Below the pieces are notes generated by a model, which was not told where the DNA came from, ran no database searches, and saw only the letters and a list, made by a program, of their open reading frames with translations. The translations under genes were made by a program, and so were the position numbers. Positions 1 to 8,320 of a stretch of DNA of 64,000 bases are shown piece after piece. Source of the DNA: Acinetobacter sp. XS-4 (GTDB lineage Bacteria > Pseudomonadota > Gammaproteobacteria > Pseudomonadales > Moraxellaceae); assembly GCF_023920705.1 (NCBI RefSeq), contig NZ_CP094657.1:3162001-3226000 (forward strand), in the 5' to 3' direction. Numbering within the stretch: the first letter of the stretch is position 1; every line of letters starts with the position of its first letter.

Positions 1-624
1 TACATGGGTGCAGATAAAGTCCCCTCTGCCATTATTTCAATTATTTACGGCACCTCTCCGTTGCTATCTGGACTGATTAGCTCCTTTTTATTAGGACGTG
101 AACGTTTTTCAGTATGGCAATGGCTTGGACTCGGTATTGCTCTTGTCGGAATGAGTTTTACTTTAGGACTGTCTTCATCAGGTTTGCAGCTCAACCGCAT
201 TGGTATTGTATTAGAACTGATCGCTATGCTGTTTTATGTCTTGTCGACGTTTGCCGTGAAATCTGTTGGAGCGCATATTCCACCCATTACACAAATGACA
301 GGCGCTACCCTTGTCTCATGGGTCGGTTATATATGTTTGTTACCTTTCTTTTGGTCGCATCTTCCCACTGAATTTCCAAGCCTGAAAATTTCGCTAGCAG
401 TACTCTACAGCGCGGTTTTTTCATCTGTACTTGCCATGATTTTTTATTATCAACTCATCAAGATACTACAACCGACGACTGTGCTACTTATTACCATTAT
501 CACCCCAGTCTTAGCTACATTTTGGGGAACATGGTTTAACCATGAACAGCTCAGCTCACATCTTATTTTAGGTTTAACCCTGTTATGCATAGGGCTATTG
601 ATGTATTCACGCCGTCCAACATAA
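1..624 (+). CDS. DMT superfamily (EamA) transporter, 5' truncated by window edge
   Basis: The reading frame is open from the first base and an in-frame ATG at position 4 is probably internal, because EamA proteins are usually near 300 residues and only about 207 are present. What is seen is a run of hydrophobic segments with the second EamA repeat, including the GTWFNHEQLSS loop and a terminal segment ending in MYSRRPT. The family exports or imports small metabolites across the inner membrane; the substrate cannot be read from sequence. A hairpin follows the stop. Confidence 0.8.
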   Translation, partial: YMGADKVPSAIISIIYGTSPLLSGLISSFLLGRERFSVWQWLGLGIALVGMSFTLGLSSSGLQLNRIGIVLELIAMLFYVLSTFAVKSVGAHIPPITQMTGATLVSWVGYICLLPFFWSHLPTEFPSLKISLAVLYSAVFSSVLAMIFYYQLIKILQPTTVLLITIITPVLATFWGTWFNHEQLSSHLILGLTLLCIGLLMYSRRPT

Positions 625-630
625 TATTTA

Positions 631-659
631 TAACCTGATTGAGAACACTCATCAGGTTA
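631..659 (+). terminator. Possible terminator after the DMT gene
   Basis: TAACCTGAT at 631-639 pairs with ATCAGGTTA at 651-659, and GAG/CTC extend the stem inward around an AACA loop. The following tract is TTCTCCCC, so U-richness is poor and termination is uncertain. Confidence 0.45.
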
Positions 660-757
660 TTCTCCCCCCTCATCTTTACATTGATCTTAAGAATAAAACT
701 TAGTTTTATTTTAATCCTCCTTTTATTTTTGTTTACGGACTAGTCAACAAATTGTAT

Positions 758-786
758 TTGACAATTTTTAAACGATCGTTTAAAAA
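758..786 (+). promoter_or_regulatory. Promoter overlapped by a 22-bp perfect palindrome (TetR-type operator)
   Basis: TTGACA at 758-763, a 17-base spacer and TAAAAA at 781-786 make a sigma-70-like promoter. A perfect 22-bp inverted repeat, core TAAACGATCGTTTA at 769-782, covers 765-786, so a bound dimer would block the -10 element. It precedes an operon whose last gene is a TetR regulator, so autoregulation by that protein is the likely arrangement (inference). Confidence 0.7.
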
Positions 787-818
787 CTTATTAAAAATAA
801 ACAAAGGACATCGGAAAA

Positions 819-1607
819 ATGTCAAATCAAGAAGGAAAAGTCAGCCGTGAAATCCGCGGACATATTTTTTTAATTGGTCTAGATCGGGCAGCAAAACGTA
901 ATGCCTTTGATAGCCACCTGATTAAAGATTTATCACTGGCACTTACCGAATATGAAAATAATGATGCTCTTCGCTGTGCAATTATCTTTGCTCATGGCGA
1001 ACATTTTACGGCTGGATTAGATCTAGTTGAGTTACAACCCAAGCTCGCTACTGGTGTTTTCGATTTTAGTGATGAAGAAGTTAACCCTTGGGGTACAGTT
1101 GGAAGAAAACTGAGTAAACCTTTGATTGTAGCGGTTCAGGGTTATTGCTATACCGCTGGTATCGAACTATTTCTGAATGCAGATATTGCTTTAGCAAGTG
1201 AAAATACTCAATTTGCACAGATGGAAGTTCAACGCGGCATCTTACCTTTTGGTGGAGCTACAGCACGATTTACTCAAGCCGCGGGTTGGGCCAAAGCCAT
1301 GCGCTATTTGTTAACAGGTGACAGCTTCGATGCCAAAGCAGCTTTTGATATGAACCTGATTACAGAGATATGCCCAGAAGGTACTCAAATCAACCGTGCA
1401 ATAGAACTGGCTGAACATATCGCTCAAGCTGCACCACTTGCTGTAAAAGCCACTCTCGCTTCTGCACGTGAAGCTATGAATGAAGGTTATGAAACTGCAT
1501 TTAGCCAATTACAGGGCCATCTTCAACCTTTGCTAAGCACAGAAGATGTTCAAGAAGGTGTTTTTGCCATGTTGCAAAAAAGACCACCTGTTTTTAAAGG
1601 TAAATAA
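819..1607 (+). CDS. Crotonase / enoyl-CoA hydratase family protein
   Basis: A 262-residue crotonase-fold protein. The oxyanion-hole segment HGEHFTAGLDL (about residues 60-70) and the second one, QGYCYTAGIEL, are visible, followed by MEVQRGILPFGGATARF in the active-site region. The family hydrates, isomerises or hydrolyses acyl-CoA thioesters; the exact reaction is not determined here. It is the first gene of a three-gene plus-strand operon with an alpha/beta hydrolase and a TetR regulator, preceded by a promoter with a 22-bp palindrome. The ATG follows an AAAGGACA-type ribosome site at modest distance. The context suggests inducible handling of an acyl compound. Confidence 0.88.
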   Translation: MSNQEGKVSREIRGHIFLIGLDRAAKRNAFDSHLIKDLSLALTEYENNDALRCAIIFAHGEHFTAGLDLVELQPKLATGVFDFSDEEVNPWGTVGRKLSKPLIVAVQGYCYTAGIELFLNADIALASENTQFAQMEVQRGILPFGGATARFTQAAGWAKAMRYLLTGDSFDAKAAFDMNLITEICPEGTQINRAIELAEHIAQAAPLAVKATLASAREAMNEGYETAFSQLQGHLQPLLSTEDVQEGVFAMLQKRPPVFKGK

Positions 1608-1642
1608 AACTTCACCACGCTAGAAAAATAAAGAGAAAAGCA

Positions 1643-2521
1643 ATGCAATCAGCAACTCAAATAAATGAACAGCTTAGCCAGACTATACAATTTCCAGCTT
1701 TAGATGGCTATCAACTCAAGGGCACACGTTACTTTACAACGACACCAGCTAAAGCAAATATTGTCGTTGCTGGTGCGACAGGTGTACCCCATGAGTTTTA
1801 CCGCCGCTTCGCTGAATATATGACGCAATTTGGCTATCAAATATTCACCTTTGACTATCGAGGCGTTGGAAAATCGAGTCCAAAATCTTTGAAAGGATTT
1901 GATATGTCTTATTTAGATTGGGGGCAATATGACTTAGCAGGTTCAATTGAATATTTATCAAAAGAACCATTACCTCTTTTGATGGTTGGTCATTCCTATG
2001 GTGGCCATGCACTAGGTTTGCTACCTAATCATGATAAATTATTGGCGTGCTATACATTTGGTACAGGTGCTGGTTGGCATGGCTACATGCCACTTAAAGA
2101 ACGTTTTAAAGTGCAAGTGGTCTGGAATATCGTGTTTCCACCTATCGTTGCCGTGACAGGTTATTTGCCTTGGAGCAAATTTAATATGGGTTCTGATTTA
2201 CCCCTCAATGTTTATAAACAGTGGCGTAAATGGTGTAAAAACCCTAAATATTTTTTTGCAGACCCAGAACAGCAACACTTAATTGAACAATATGCCTCTG
2301 TCAAAGTTCCAATTTATGCGGTCTCTGCTCTAGATGATGATTGGGCTTTACCCGCTTCTTGCCACGCATTTATGCAACATTATCGACAAGCTCAAATCTC
2401 ATACGTCAGTCTTCAACCTCAAGATGTTGCTATGAAATCCATTGGCCACATGGGCTACTTTAAAAAAGATGCTGAACAGATCTGGAGTAAAATCCGCACC
2501 ACTTTTGATGGTTTTTTATAA
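1643..2521 (+). CDS. Alpha/beta hydrolase
   Basis: A 292-residue alpha/beta hydrolase. The nucleophile elbow GHSYGG gives the serine, DDDW near residue 233 carries a candidate acid, and SIGHMGYF near the C-terminus gives the histidine. There is no signal peptide, so it is probably cytoplasmic. It starts 35 bases after the crotonase gene behind an AGAGAAAAG ribosome site and is followed by the TetR gene, so the three are likely cotranscribed. The substrate is unknown; an esterase or thioesterase role beside a crotonase is inference. Confidence 0.85.
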   Translation: MQSATQINEQLSQTIQFPALDGYQLKGTRYFTTTPAKANIVVAGATGVPHEFYRRFAEYMTQFGYQIFTFDYRGVGKSSPKSLKGFDMSYLDWGQYDLAGSIEYLSKEPLPLLMVGHSYGGHALGLLPNHDKLLACYTFGTGAGWHGYMPLKERFKVQVVWNIVFPPIVAVTGYLPWSKFNMGSDLPLNVYKQWRKWCKNPKYFFADPEQQHLIEQYASVKVPIYAVSALDDDWALPASCHAFMQHYRQAQISYVSLQPQDVAMKSIGHMGYFKKDAEQIWSKIRTTFDGFL

Positions 2522-2549
2522 ACCTGCTTTATGTTTTGGATGATGTGAA

Positions 2550-3110
2550 ATGAGACCGCAAAAACTAACCAAAGAAGACCTGCTTAAGCACTGTGCTTTG
2601 CAGTTCAAAACTTATGGATATACAGGAACGAGCATGGACATGCTGGCAAAGGCTTGCGGCCTCACCAAAGCTTCTTTTTATTACTATTATCCAAATAAAG
2701 AAGCACTTTTACTTGAGGTGTTAAATAGCACTCATCAATATTTAATCCATTCTTTATTTGGAACTGCTATAAATTCAGAACACTCAGCCATTGAACGTTT
2801 CGAGCAAATGCATAAACGTGCTGTTCAATTTTTTACCCAAGGGGTGAATGGTTGTCTAATTGGTGTAATTTCAATGGAAGTAGCATATGGCTCGCCTGAA
2901 ATTTTAGCCAAAATACGTAATATTTTTCAGGACTGGCAACTTGCGATCCAGTCTATTTTTGCTTGTTGTATTGCTCAAGATCAAGCTGAGATTTTAGCAA
3001 AACAAAGTATTGCTGATTATGAAGGTGCGATCTTAATGTACCGTGTCACTCATGATGAATTTTACATAGATCAAGTCAAGCAACGTATCCTTGGATTTCT
3101 TCATTCTTAA
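2550..3110 (+). CDS. TetR/AcrR family transcriptional regulator
   Basis: A 186-residue protein with the N-terminal TetR helix-turn-helix: TSMDMLAKACGLTKASFYYYYPNKEALL at about residues 27-54. The C-terminal ligand domain contains GCLIGVISMEVA. It is the distal gene of the crotonase/hydrolase operon and is the obvious candidate to bind the 22-bp palindrome at 765-786. A convergent hairpin follows the stop. Confidence 0.9.
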   Translation: MRPQKLTKEDLLKHCALQFKTYGYTGTSMDMLAKACGLTKASFYYYYPNKEALLLEVLNSTHQYLIHSLFGTAINSEHSAIERFEQMHKRAVQFFTQGVNGCLIGVISMEVAYGSPEILAKIRNIFQDWQLAIQSIFACCIAQDQAEILAKQSIADYEGAILMYRVTHDEFYIDQVKQRILGFLHS

Positions 3111-3119
3111 AAAATAAAG

Positions 3120-3134
3120 CCCACTTTAAGTGGG
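3120..3134. terminator. Bidirectional terminator between tetR and pgaD
   Basis: CCCAC at 3120-3124 pairs with GTGGG at 3130-3134, flanked by A-rich sequence on the left and TTTTATTTTTT on the right. It serves the convergent genes ending at 3110 and 3157. Confidence 0.7.
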
Positions 3135-3156
3135 TTTTATTTTTTAAGGGTAATCG

Positions 3157-3576
3157 TTATTCAACTCTCACGATTTTACCTAATTCATCGTGGTGAACGA
3201 CTGTAATTTTTTGGCTACGCCCCTGCTCAATTTGATGTTCAGGTAAATCAAAATAGCGCGCATAATCATCAGTCTGTTTTGCTTTAAGTGCACTGCCACC
3301 GACACGACGCTCTGGTAGCAAATGACTCCATAACAATAAGCAAATTGCACAAGCAATTAATGCTGTAAGACCATGTTCAATACCCACACCAAAGGCACTA
3401 AATAAACGGTGTACCAAATGAGTTTTTTGTAACTCAGCCAATACCCAGATAAATACAAATGGACGCCACAACAACAACCAAACCGCCCACATCATGGCTG
3501 TGCTTGTTGTAGAAGCATAGCGTTTATGCCATGGTAACTGGCGGCGTAAATCAATAATCAACGAATTTGTCTTCAT
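3157..3576 (-). CDS. pgaD: Poly-beta-1,6-N-acetyl-D-glucosamine biosynthesis protein PgaD
   Basis: A 139-residue protein with two hydrophobic segments, STAMMWAVWLLLWRPFVFIWVL and GLTALIACAICLLLWSHLL, and a charged cytoplasmic tail, as in PgaD. In known systems PgaD forms the inner-membrane PNAG synthase with PgaC and couples synthesis to c-di-GMP. It lies 89 bases downstream of pgaC as the last gene of the cluster. The sequence family is poorly conserved, so position carries much of the call. Confidence 0.85.
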   Translation of the reverse strand: MKTNSLIIDLRRQLPWHKRYASTTSTAMMWAVWLLLWRPFVFIWVLAELQKTHLVHRLFSAFGVGIEHGLTALIACAICLLLWSHLLPERRVGGSALKAKQTDDYARYFDLPEHQIEQGRSQKITVVHHDELGKIVRVE

Positions 3577-3665
3577 TTCTCTCTTTACCTAACGAAGTGC
3601 TGTGGTTTTTCCCCAGACATCAATACAGCACGATCTTTAAAATCTCATGACTCTTGCATTTCATT

Positions 3666-4922
3666 CTAACGAATGCCCCGATCTGGGCTCACCCAACGTG
3701 CTCGTTTCTCATCTCCACGTCGTAAGACTTTTGGAAATGCCACAATGGTTGCTGAAATAGTGCTTAGCCAAAAGACCAATGGATACCAGATCATCCAGAA
3801 ATAGTTTTTTCCTAGATGCGGTTCATAACGACTATCCATCCATTTGCTTAAAGCAAACTGAATTAGACAGGTTGCCCCCAATAAAATACCGGTACCATAA
3901 GGTAAAAATGGGGAACTCACAACTGCTAATGCAGGGACTGGGAAAATAAAATGTACCAACCACAACAAAGCCATTGCCAGCATTAAATATGACCAAACTA
4001 AAGTTAAGCAAAGCTCAAACATTAAAGGCCATAAAAAATTCAATTTTGGTTTAGTGAACACATCAATATTTTTAATTAATACTTGTGCGCCACCCATTGC
4101 CCAACGTAAACGTTGTTTCCACAACCCATTTAGGGTTTCAGGCATTAAAATCCAAACCAAGGCATTTGGTTCAAACTCGATATCCCAACCTGCACGCTGT
4201 AACTTCCACGTAATATCGATATCTTCAGTCAACATATTGGGTGACCAATAATCGACTTGGTGAACGGCGCTTTTACGAAAAGCCGTAATTACACCAGATA
4301 CGGTAAACAAGCGACCAAAAGTACGCTGTGCACGTTTAATCATGCCCACAATCGAAGAAAACTCACCGACCTGAATACGCCCCAATAAAGTTGAACGAGT
4401 ACGAATACGTGGGTTTCCAGTAACGGCTGCAACTGTTGGATTTTCAAGGAAATGACGAATCATCCACTTTGCTGCATGTGGATCAAGTAAAGCATCACCA
4501 TCAATACCAATTAAGAATTCGGCATCGGTCATTAAGCTCCCGGCTTGCAATCCCATGGCTTTACCTTGATTTTGCGCCAAATGAACAACACGTAGTTTTT
4601 CATGTTGTTCTGCTAAACGATCAAGTACTTCACCTGTATTATCTGAGCTGCCATCATTAATCGCAATGACTTCAAAATGAGGATAGTCCAGTTTTAAAGC
4701 ATGGCTAATGGTTTCCTCTGCATTATCCCCTTCATTAAAACAAGGAACTAATACAGCGACTTTGGGATAACTTTCTAAAGGGGCTGGTTGATCGTAAGGC
4801 GGAGCCTGACGTTCTTTCCAATAGAAAATGATCGCACCAATCATCCATAAATACGACATGAATAATGGATAATAAAAAACGAATTTTAAGGCATGCGACC
4901 ATATTGCAGCAAAGATTGTCAT
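3666..4922 (-). CDS. pgaC: Poly-beta-1,6-N-acetyl-D-glucosamine synthase PgaC
   Basis: A 418-residue processive GT2 glycosyltransferase. Seen: an N-terminal membrane segment, the GT-A start VAVLVPCFNEGDNAEET, a nucleotide-binding INDGSSDNT, GIDGDALLDP (the DxD region), TEDIDITWKLQ, and the QRLRW motif (QxxRW) of processive synthases, then C-terminal membrane helices. It polymerises UDP-GlcNAc into PNAG at the inner membrane. It follows pgaB by 13 bases. Confidence 0.95.
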   Translation of the reverse strand: MTIFAAIWSHALKFVFYYPLFMSYLWMIGAIIFYWKERQAPPYDQPAPLESYPKVAVLVPCFNEGDNAEETISHALKLDYPHFEVIAINDGSSDNTGEVLDRLAEQHEKLRVVHLAQNQGKAMGLQAGSLMTDAEFLIGIDGDALLDPHAAKWMIRHFLENPTVAAVTGNPRIRTRSTLLGRIQVGEFSSIVGMIKRAQRTFGRLFTVSGVITAFRKSAVHQVDYWSPNMLTEDIDITWKLQRAGWDIEFEPNALVWILMPETLNGLWKQRLRWAMGGAQVLIKNIDVFTKPKLNFLWPLMFELCLTLVWSYLMLAMALLWLVHFIFPVPALAVVSSPFLPYGTGILLGATCLIQFALSKWMDSRYEPHLGKNYFWMIWYPLVFWLSTISATIVAFPKVLRRGDEKRARWVSPDRGIR

Positions 4923-4935
4923 GTTTCAGCCTCGA

Positions 4936-6930
4936 CTACGGCACAAGACGAGATGATTTTTCGGCAAATGCTTTATGCATTACGTCAACATCCGGGTGAT
5001 CTTTGATTGGGTCATCAGGGTAATATCCGACATGCATTACACCTTGCTGATACAGTGAATGAATTGTTGCTGCCATTTCAGTTGAAGGTACCTTTTCATT
5101 TTTACGCCAGTCGGTTGCCTGTAATTCAAAAACGGTTTTCTTGATGCCATTAGGATATTGTTTCACGCGATCAATCATGTCTTTATAGAACTGATCTGAA
5201 TTCTCGACCTGCTCCATATAAGGCATTGCCATAATAGCTGTAAAATCATAACGCTTTAATGACTCTTCAAGCGATTGTGAATACCAGTTTTCTGCATATG
5301 GTTTTAAAGCCACTTGCGCATATAAGTTACGTGCAGTGACCAAGAACGGTTCATATTGTCGCACGTCATCAACGAGTTGCATTGCAAAATCATCTAAATA
5401 TTTTGTCTTATATGCAGTCCATTTCTGTAAGTCTTGATCATTTTCACGAATTTTTGCTAAATCTGTTGGCAACCCTTGTTTCGCATAAGCTTTTAAAGCA
5501 TCAGGACTTGCATCTTCATAATCAGATAAAGTTACATCGTCATGGAATAAAAGTCCGTTAAACGGCGTTGACTTAGCCAAATCCTGATAAATTTCACGAA
5601 TAGTTTGGCGTGCATCTTTTGAAAATGGACTTAAACGGATATAACCCATATTAAGGTGTTCACCCGTTTTTTCCTGCTGAGTCACGACCAAGTCCTTAGA
5701 AACAGGGTCGGTTTTTGGTAGTTCCCACGCCAATAACGGCATCCATGCATAAATACGGCTTACAGAAGTACGGGTTTGAATTTGCCATGCAACACGGTTA
5801 AACAAGTCTGCACGCATTGGAATATGGCGGTTTGGGAAATAGACCATATCAGCAGAACCATTTGCATCTGGATCTGAAAATGCCTGTAAATAAACTGTAT
5901 TTACACCCATACCATTAATTCGATCTAACAAGTGACCTAGATTACGCTCTTGTTGTTTCGGGTCTGGATCATAAATATAGTCCAAATCGACATGCATGAT
6001 TTTTTGCGGACGATTATTATCCGTTAAATTTAATTCACGGTTTTTAATTTCTTGAGCCAAATCATCAGTTGTCATTCCGCCCTCTACCAAAATACGGCTC
6101 ATATTTTGTAGAGATTGTTTTGCATGGTCTGCCCCATCATCAAGTGTAATGGTCACAGGCATGCCTAATTTTTTTGCAATTTGGACAGTTTGCATATTAT
6201 AACGACCATATGGCCACACCATAATACGCGGCGAACGTAAGCCATGCGCTTTTAATAAGTCATTGTTCTTTTTCAGGTCGTCATAGATTCGTGCCTGATA
6301 TTGTTTATCGTTTTCATAAGTTTGAGTTTTAACATCATAAAAACGAGTCGTTGCGGCAGGTTCAGAGTTGCCTTGCGGATTCCCTGTAATACCACGGTGT
6401 AAGTGATAGCTATGATTGGCGATTTCTACAAAGCCACTATCTTGCATCTCTTTAAGTTCATTCCAGCTTAAGATTTTATCACGTGGAATTTCTTCACCCG
6501 AAAAATCAACTTTTTGACCAGCTTTTGGTTCTAACCATGAACCCACTACAGCCAAAACAACCGGAATCTTTTTAGCTTTAATAACTGGATAAGCATTTTG
6601 ATAAAAAGACTGATAACCGTCATCTACAGTTAATAAAACCGGTTTTGTAGGCAGTTGAAATTTGCCCTGATGAGCACGGATCAACTGATCAACCGTAATA
6701 AAATGGAACCCATTCTTTTGCAGCCACTCAACGTGCTGTGTAAATTGTTGAGTCGTCACCGCATATTGAGGAATTAACGCATTTTTAGTATCGGTAATTT
6801 CATGATAACCAATCACCGTGAGTGTTGAAGCGTCCAGTTTAGGTGGTTTGGCTAATGCCATGCCTGACAAACCTGCCAAGGCCAAGCCAAGTGATATGTT
6901 CAACAAAGGAGATGCAAAGCGGATAATCAT
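4936..6930 (-). CDS. pgaB: Poly-beta-1,6-N-acetyl-D-glucosamine N-deacetylase PgaB
   Basis: An N-terminal CE4 deacetylase domain carries TVIGYHEI, the metal/catalytic TVDDGYQSF and NHSYHLHR; a C-terminal glycoside-hydrolase-like domain starts near MHVDLDYIYDPDP. PgaB partially deacetylates PNAG in the periplasm before export. I start at the ATG at 6930, giving MIIRFASPLL and a signal peptide ending near GMALA; an upstream in-frame TTG at 6951 would only add seven residues before it. In the usual cluster the porin gene pgaA precedes pgaB; here only a 220-base non-coding gap separates it from the FKBP gene. Confidence 0.93.
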   Translation of the reverse strand: MIIRFASPLLNISLGLALAGLSGMALAKPPKLDASTLTVIGYHEITDTKNALIPQYAVTTQQFTQHVEWLQKNGFHFITVDQLIRAHQGKFQLPTKPVLLTVDDGYQSFYQNAYPVIKAKKIPVVLAVVGSWLEPKAGQKVDFSGEEIPRDKILSWNELKEMQDSGFVEIANHSYHLHRGITGNPQGNSEPAATTRFYDVKTQTYENDKQYQARIYDDLKKNNDLLKAHGLRSPRIMVWPYGRYNMQTVQIAKKLGMPVTITLDDGADHAKQSLQNMSRILVEGGMTTDDLAQEIKNRELNLTDNNRPQKIMHVDLDYIYDPDPKQQERNLGHLLDRINGMGVNTVYLQAFSDPDANGSADMVYFPNRHIPMRADLFNRVAWQIQTRTSVSRIYAWMPLLAWELPKTDPVSKDLVVTQQEKTGEHLNMGYIRLSPFSKDARQTIREIYQDLAKSTPFNGLLFHDDVTLSDYEDASPDALKAYAKQGLPTDLAKIRENDQDLQKWTAYKTKYLDDFAMQLVDDVRQYEPFLVTARNLYAQVALKPYAENWYSQSLEESLKRYDFTAIMAMPYMEQVENSDQFYKDMIDRVKQYPNGIKKTVFELQATDWRKNEKVPSTEMAATIHSLYQQGVMHVGYYPDDPIKDHPDVDVMHKAFAEKSSRLVP

Positions 6931-6951
6931 GAAATAGCGTCTCAATAACAA

Positions 6952-7143
6952 TATAGATTACTTATGTGAAATTTGATGTTAGGGCACGAACTTTTTGAAA
7001 GTTGGTCTTAATATCACACTGCTCACAAATGAACAGTTTTTCAGTCAGCATTTATAATCAAATAATCTGAAAATAATCTTAAATATTCAAAAAGCTAAAA
7101 TATAAATTAATAATGTATTTATATTTAAAGCTCATATAAACAA
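6952..7143. other. Gap where pgaA would be expected
   Basis: About 190 bases of AT-rich sequence between pgaB and the FKBP terminator. I found no reading frame able to encode any part of the roughly 800-residue PgaA. It must carry the promoter for pgaBCD if the cluster is expressed from here, but no strong -35/-10 pair stands out. Confidence 0.6.
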
Positions 7144-7165
7144 GAAAGCCCCCTAAAGGGCTTTC
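7144..7165. terminator. Terminator after the FKBP gene
   Basis: GAAAGCCC (7144-7151) pairs with GGGCTTTC (7158-7165) around a six-base loop. On the minus strand it is followed by TTGTTT, and on the plus strand by AATTTTT. It ends transcription from the FKBP gene. Confidence 0.75.
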
Positions 7166-7174
7166 AATTTTTCA

Positions 7175-7513
7175 CTAGTCACGAGTTTTCACATCGAATA
7201 ATTCAATTTCAAAAATTAAATTAGAATTAGCTGGAATAATCTTACCCATTTTACGCTCACCATAAGCTAAATGAGCAGGCACGATTAATTTACGCTTGCC
7301 GCCAACTTTCATTCCCATAATGCCTTGGTCCCAACCTTTAATCACACGGCCTGTTCCAATCACACATTCAAAATAATTACCACGGTCAATTGAAGAGTCG
7401 AATTTAGTGCCGTCTTCTAACCAACCTGTATAGTGAGTTGTAATCAAAGCGCCTTTAACCGCTTCTTTGCCTTCACCTACTTTTAAATCGATAATTTCTA
7501 ATTCATTTGACAT
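7175..7513 (-). CDS. FKBP-type peptidyl-prolyl cis-trans isomerase
   Basis: A 112-residue single-domain FKBP. The signature pieces are visible: HYTGWLEDGTKFDSS, VIKGWDQGIMGMKVGGKRKLIVPAHLAYGER and a closing LIFEIELFDV. There is no signal peptide, so it is cytoplasmic. It catalyses prolyl isomerisation during protein folding. Monocistronic, with its own terminator downstream. Confidence 0.95.
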   Translation of the reverse strand: MSNELEIIDLKVGEGKEAVKGALITTHYTGWLEDGTKFDSSIDRGNYFECVIGTGRVIKGWDQGIMGMKVGGKRKLIVPAHLAYGERKMGKIIPANSNLIFEIELFDVKTRD

Positions 7514-7600
7514 GGTTTAACCCTTAAACTGAATTTCTAAAATCGTAATTAGTACTTAGTGTACCAACTCAATCTGTAGAATTTGTTGCGCTTTTCTATG

Positions 7601-8131
7601 TTACTGTAACTGTGTCCAAACAACATTGGCCTGACCCTTTTCACCTAAAAGCGTCCACTCGTTGTCCATCACATTTAATTGTAGTTGCATGGTGCGTTCA
7701 CAGAGTTGTTCTAGCTCAGCTGTGCTTTGAGGGGCAATCTGCCAAACCTGAACGTTACTTAACGTTTTAATCTTACTGTTTCGCTTCCACCATTCTTCGA
7801 CTTGTGTGCCATAAACAACAACCGCAACTTTTTTACAGCGCGAACTGGCTTTTTTGACTTTATCTTCAGACGGCAGACCCACTTCAATCCATGCTTCTAA
7901 CTGACCTGTTAAATCTTTTTGCCATAACGCTGGTTCGTCAGTTTCAAAAAGATCTTTTGTAAACTCAAGCTCATCACTTGCGAAACGAGCAAAGGCCATT
8001 AAACGAACCATTAAACGTTCTAAAGTTTCCGAAGGATGCAAGGCAAGCGTCAGTTGATAATCACCATAAATATGGTCGTCCATATTGGCAATATTCAAGT
8101 CTGCCTTATAAATTGTTGCTTTAAGCGCCAT
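7601..8131 (-). CDS. yaeQ: YaeQ family protein
   Basis: A 176-residue YaeQ-like protein starting MALKATIYKADLNIANMD at the ATG at 8131. A longer frame exists upstream (to 8242), but its 37 extra residues are unlike the family. Conserved pieces are ALHPSETLERLMVRLMAFARFA, the DEPALWQKDLTGQLEAWIEVGLP block and VVYG. The fold resembles PD-(D/E)XK nucleases; the cellular role is not established. It stands alone between the FKBP gene and the divergent transporter gene. Confidence 0.9.
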   Translation of the reverse strand: MALKATIYKADLNIANMDDHIYGDYQLTLALHPSETLERLMVRLMAFARFASDELEFTKDLFETDEPALWQKDLTGQLEAWIEVGLPSEDKVKKASSRCKKVAVVVYGTQVEEWWKRNSKIKTLSNVQVWQIAPQSTAELEQLCERTMQLQLNVMDNEWTLLGEKGQANVVWTQLQ

Positions 8132-8320
8132 GATTAATATGTTCCAAAATTTGGCGCTAAGGATACTCGATTTTAGATAAAAATTTATAAAAAAACTGAG
8201 CAATGCAAAACATCCCGACATGAAATTTGCATATTCTTCCAAAACGCTCTGCTGATTTTAGAGTTGGCCGGTTTTTTGCTTGAAAGAGAAATATTCTCCT
8301 CTTGCTTAAATTGATGACTT

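Noticed and set aside
6931..6951. Upstream TTG start for pgaB
   Set aside because: The ATG at 6930 starts directly at a normal signal peptide; the extra seven residues add nothing.
6952..7100. Short minus-strand open stretch ending in RPTFKKFVP as a pgaA remnant
   Set aside because: It is interrupted by a stop about 22 codons upstream and shows no barrel-like pattern, so it is not evidence for a pgaA fragment.
8132..8242. 37-residue N-terminal extension of YaeQ
   Set aside because: YaeQ proteins begin at MALKATIYKAD-like sequence; the extension is hydrophobic and atypical.
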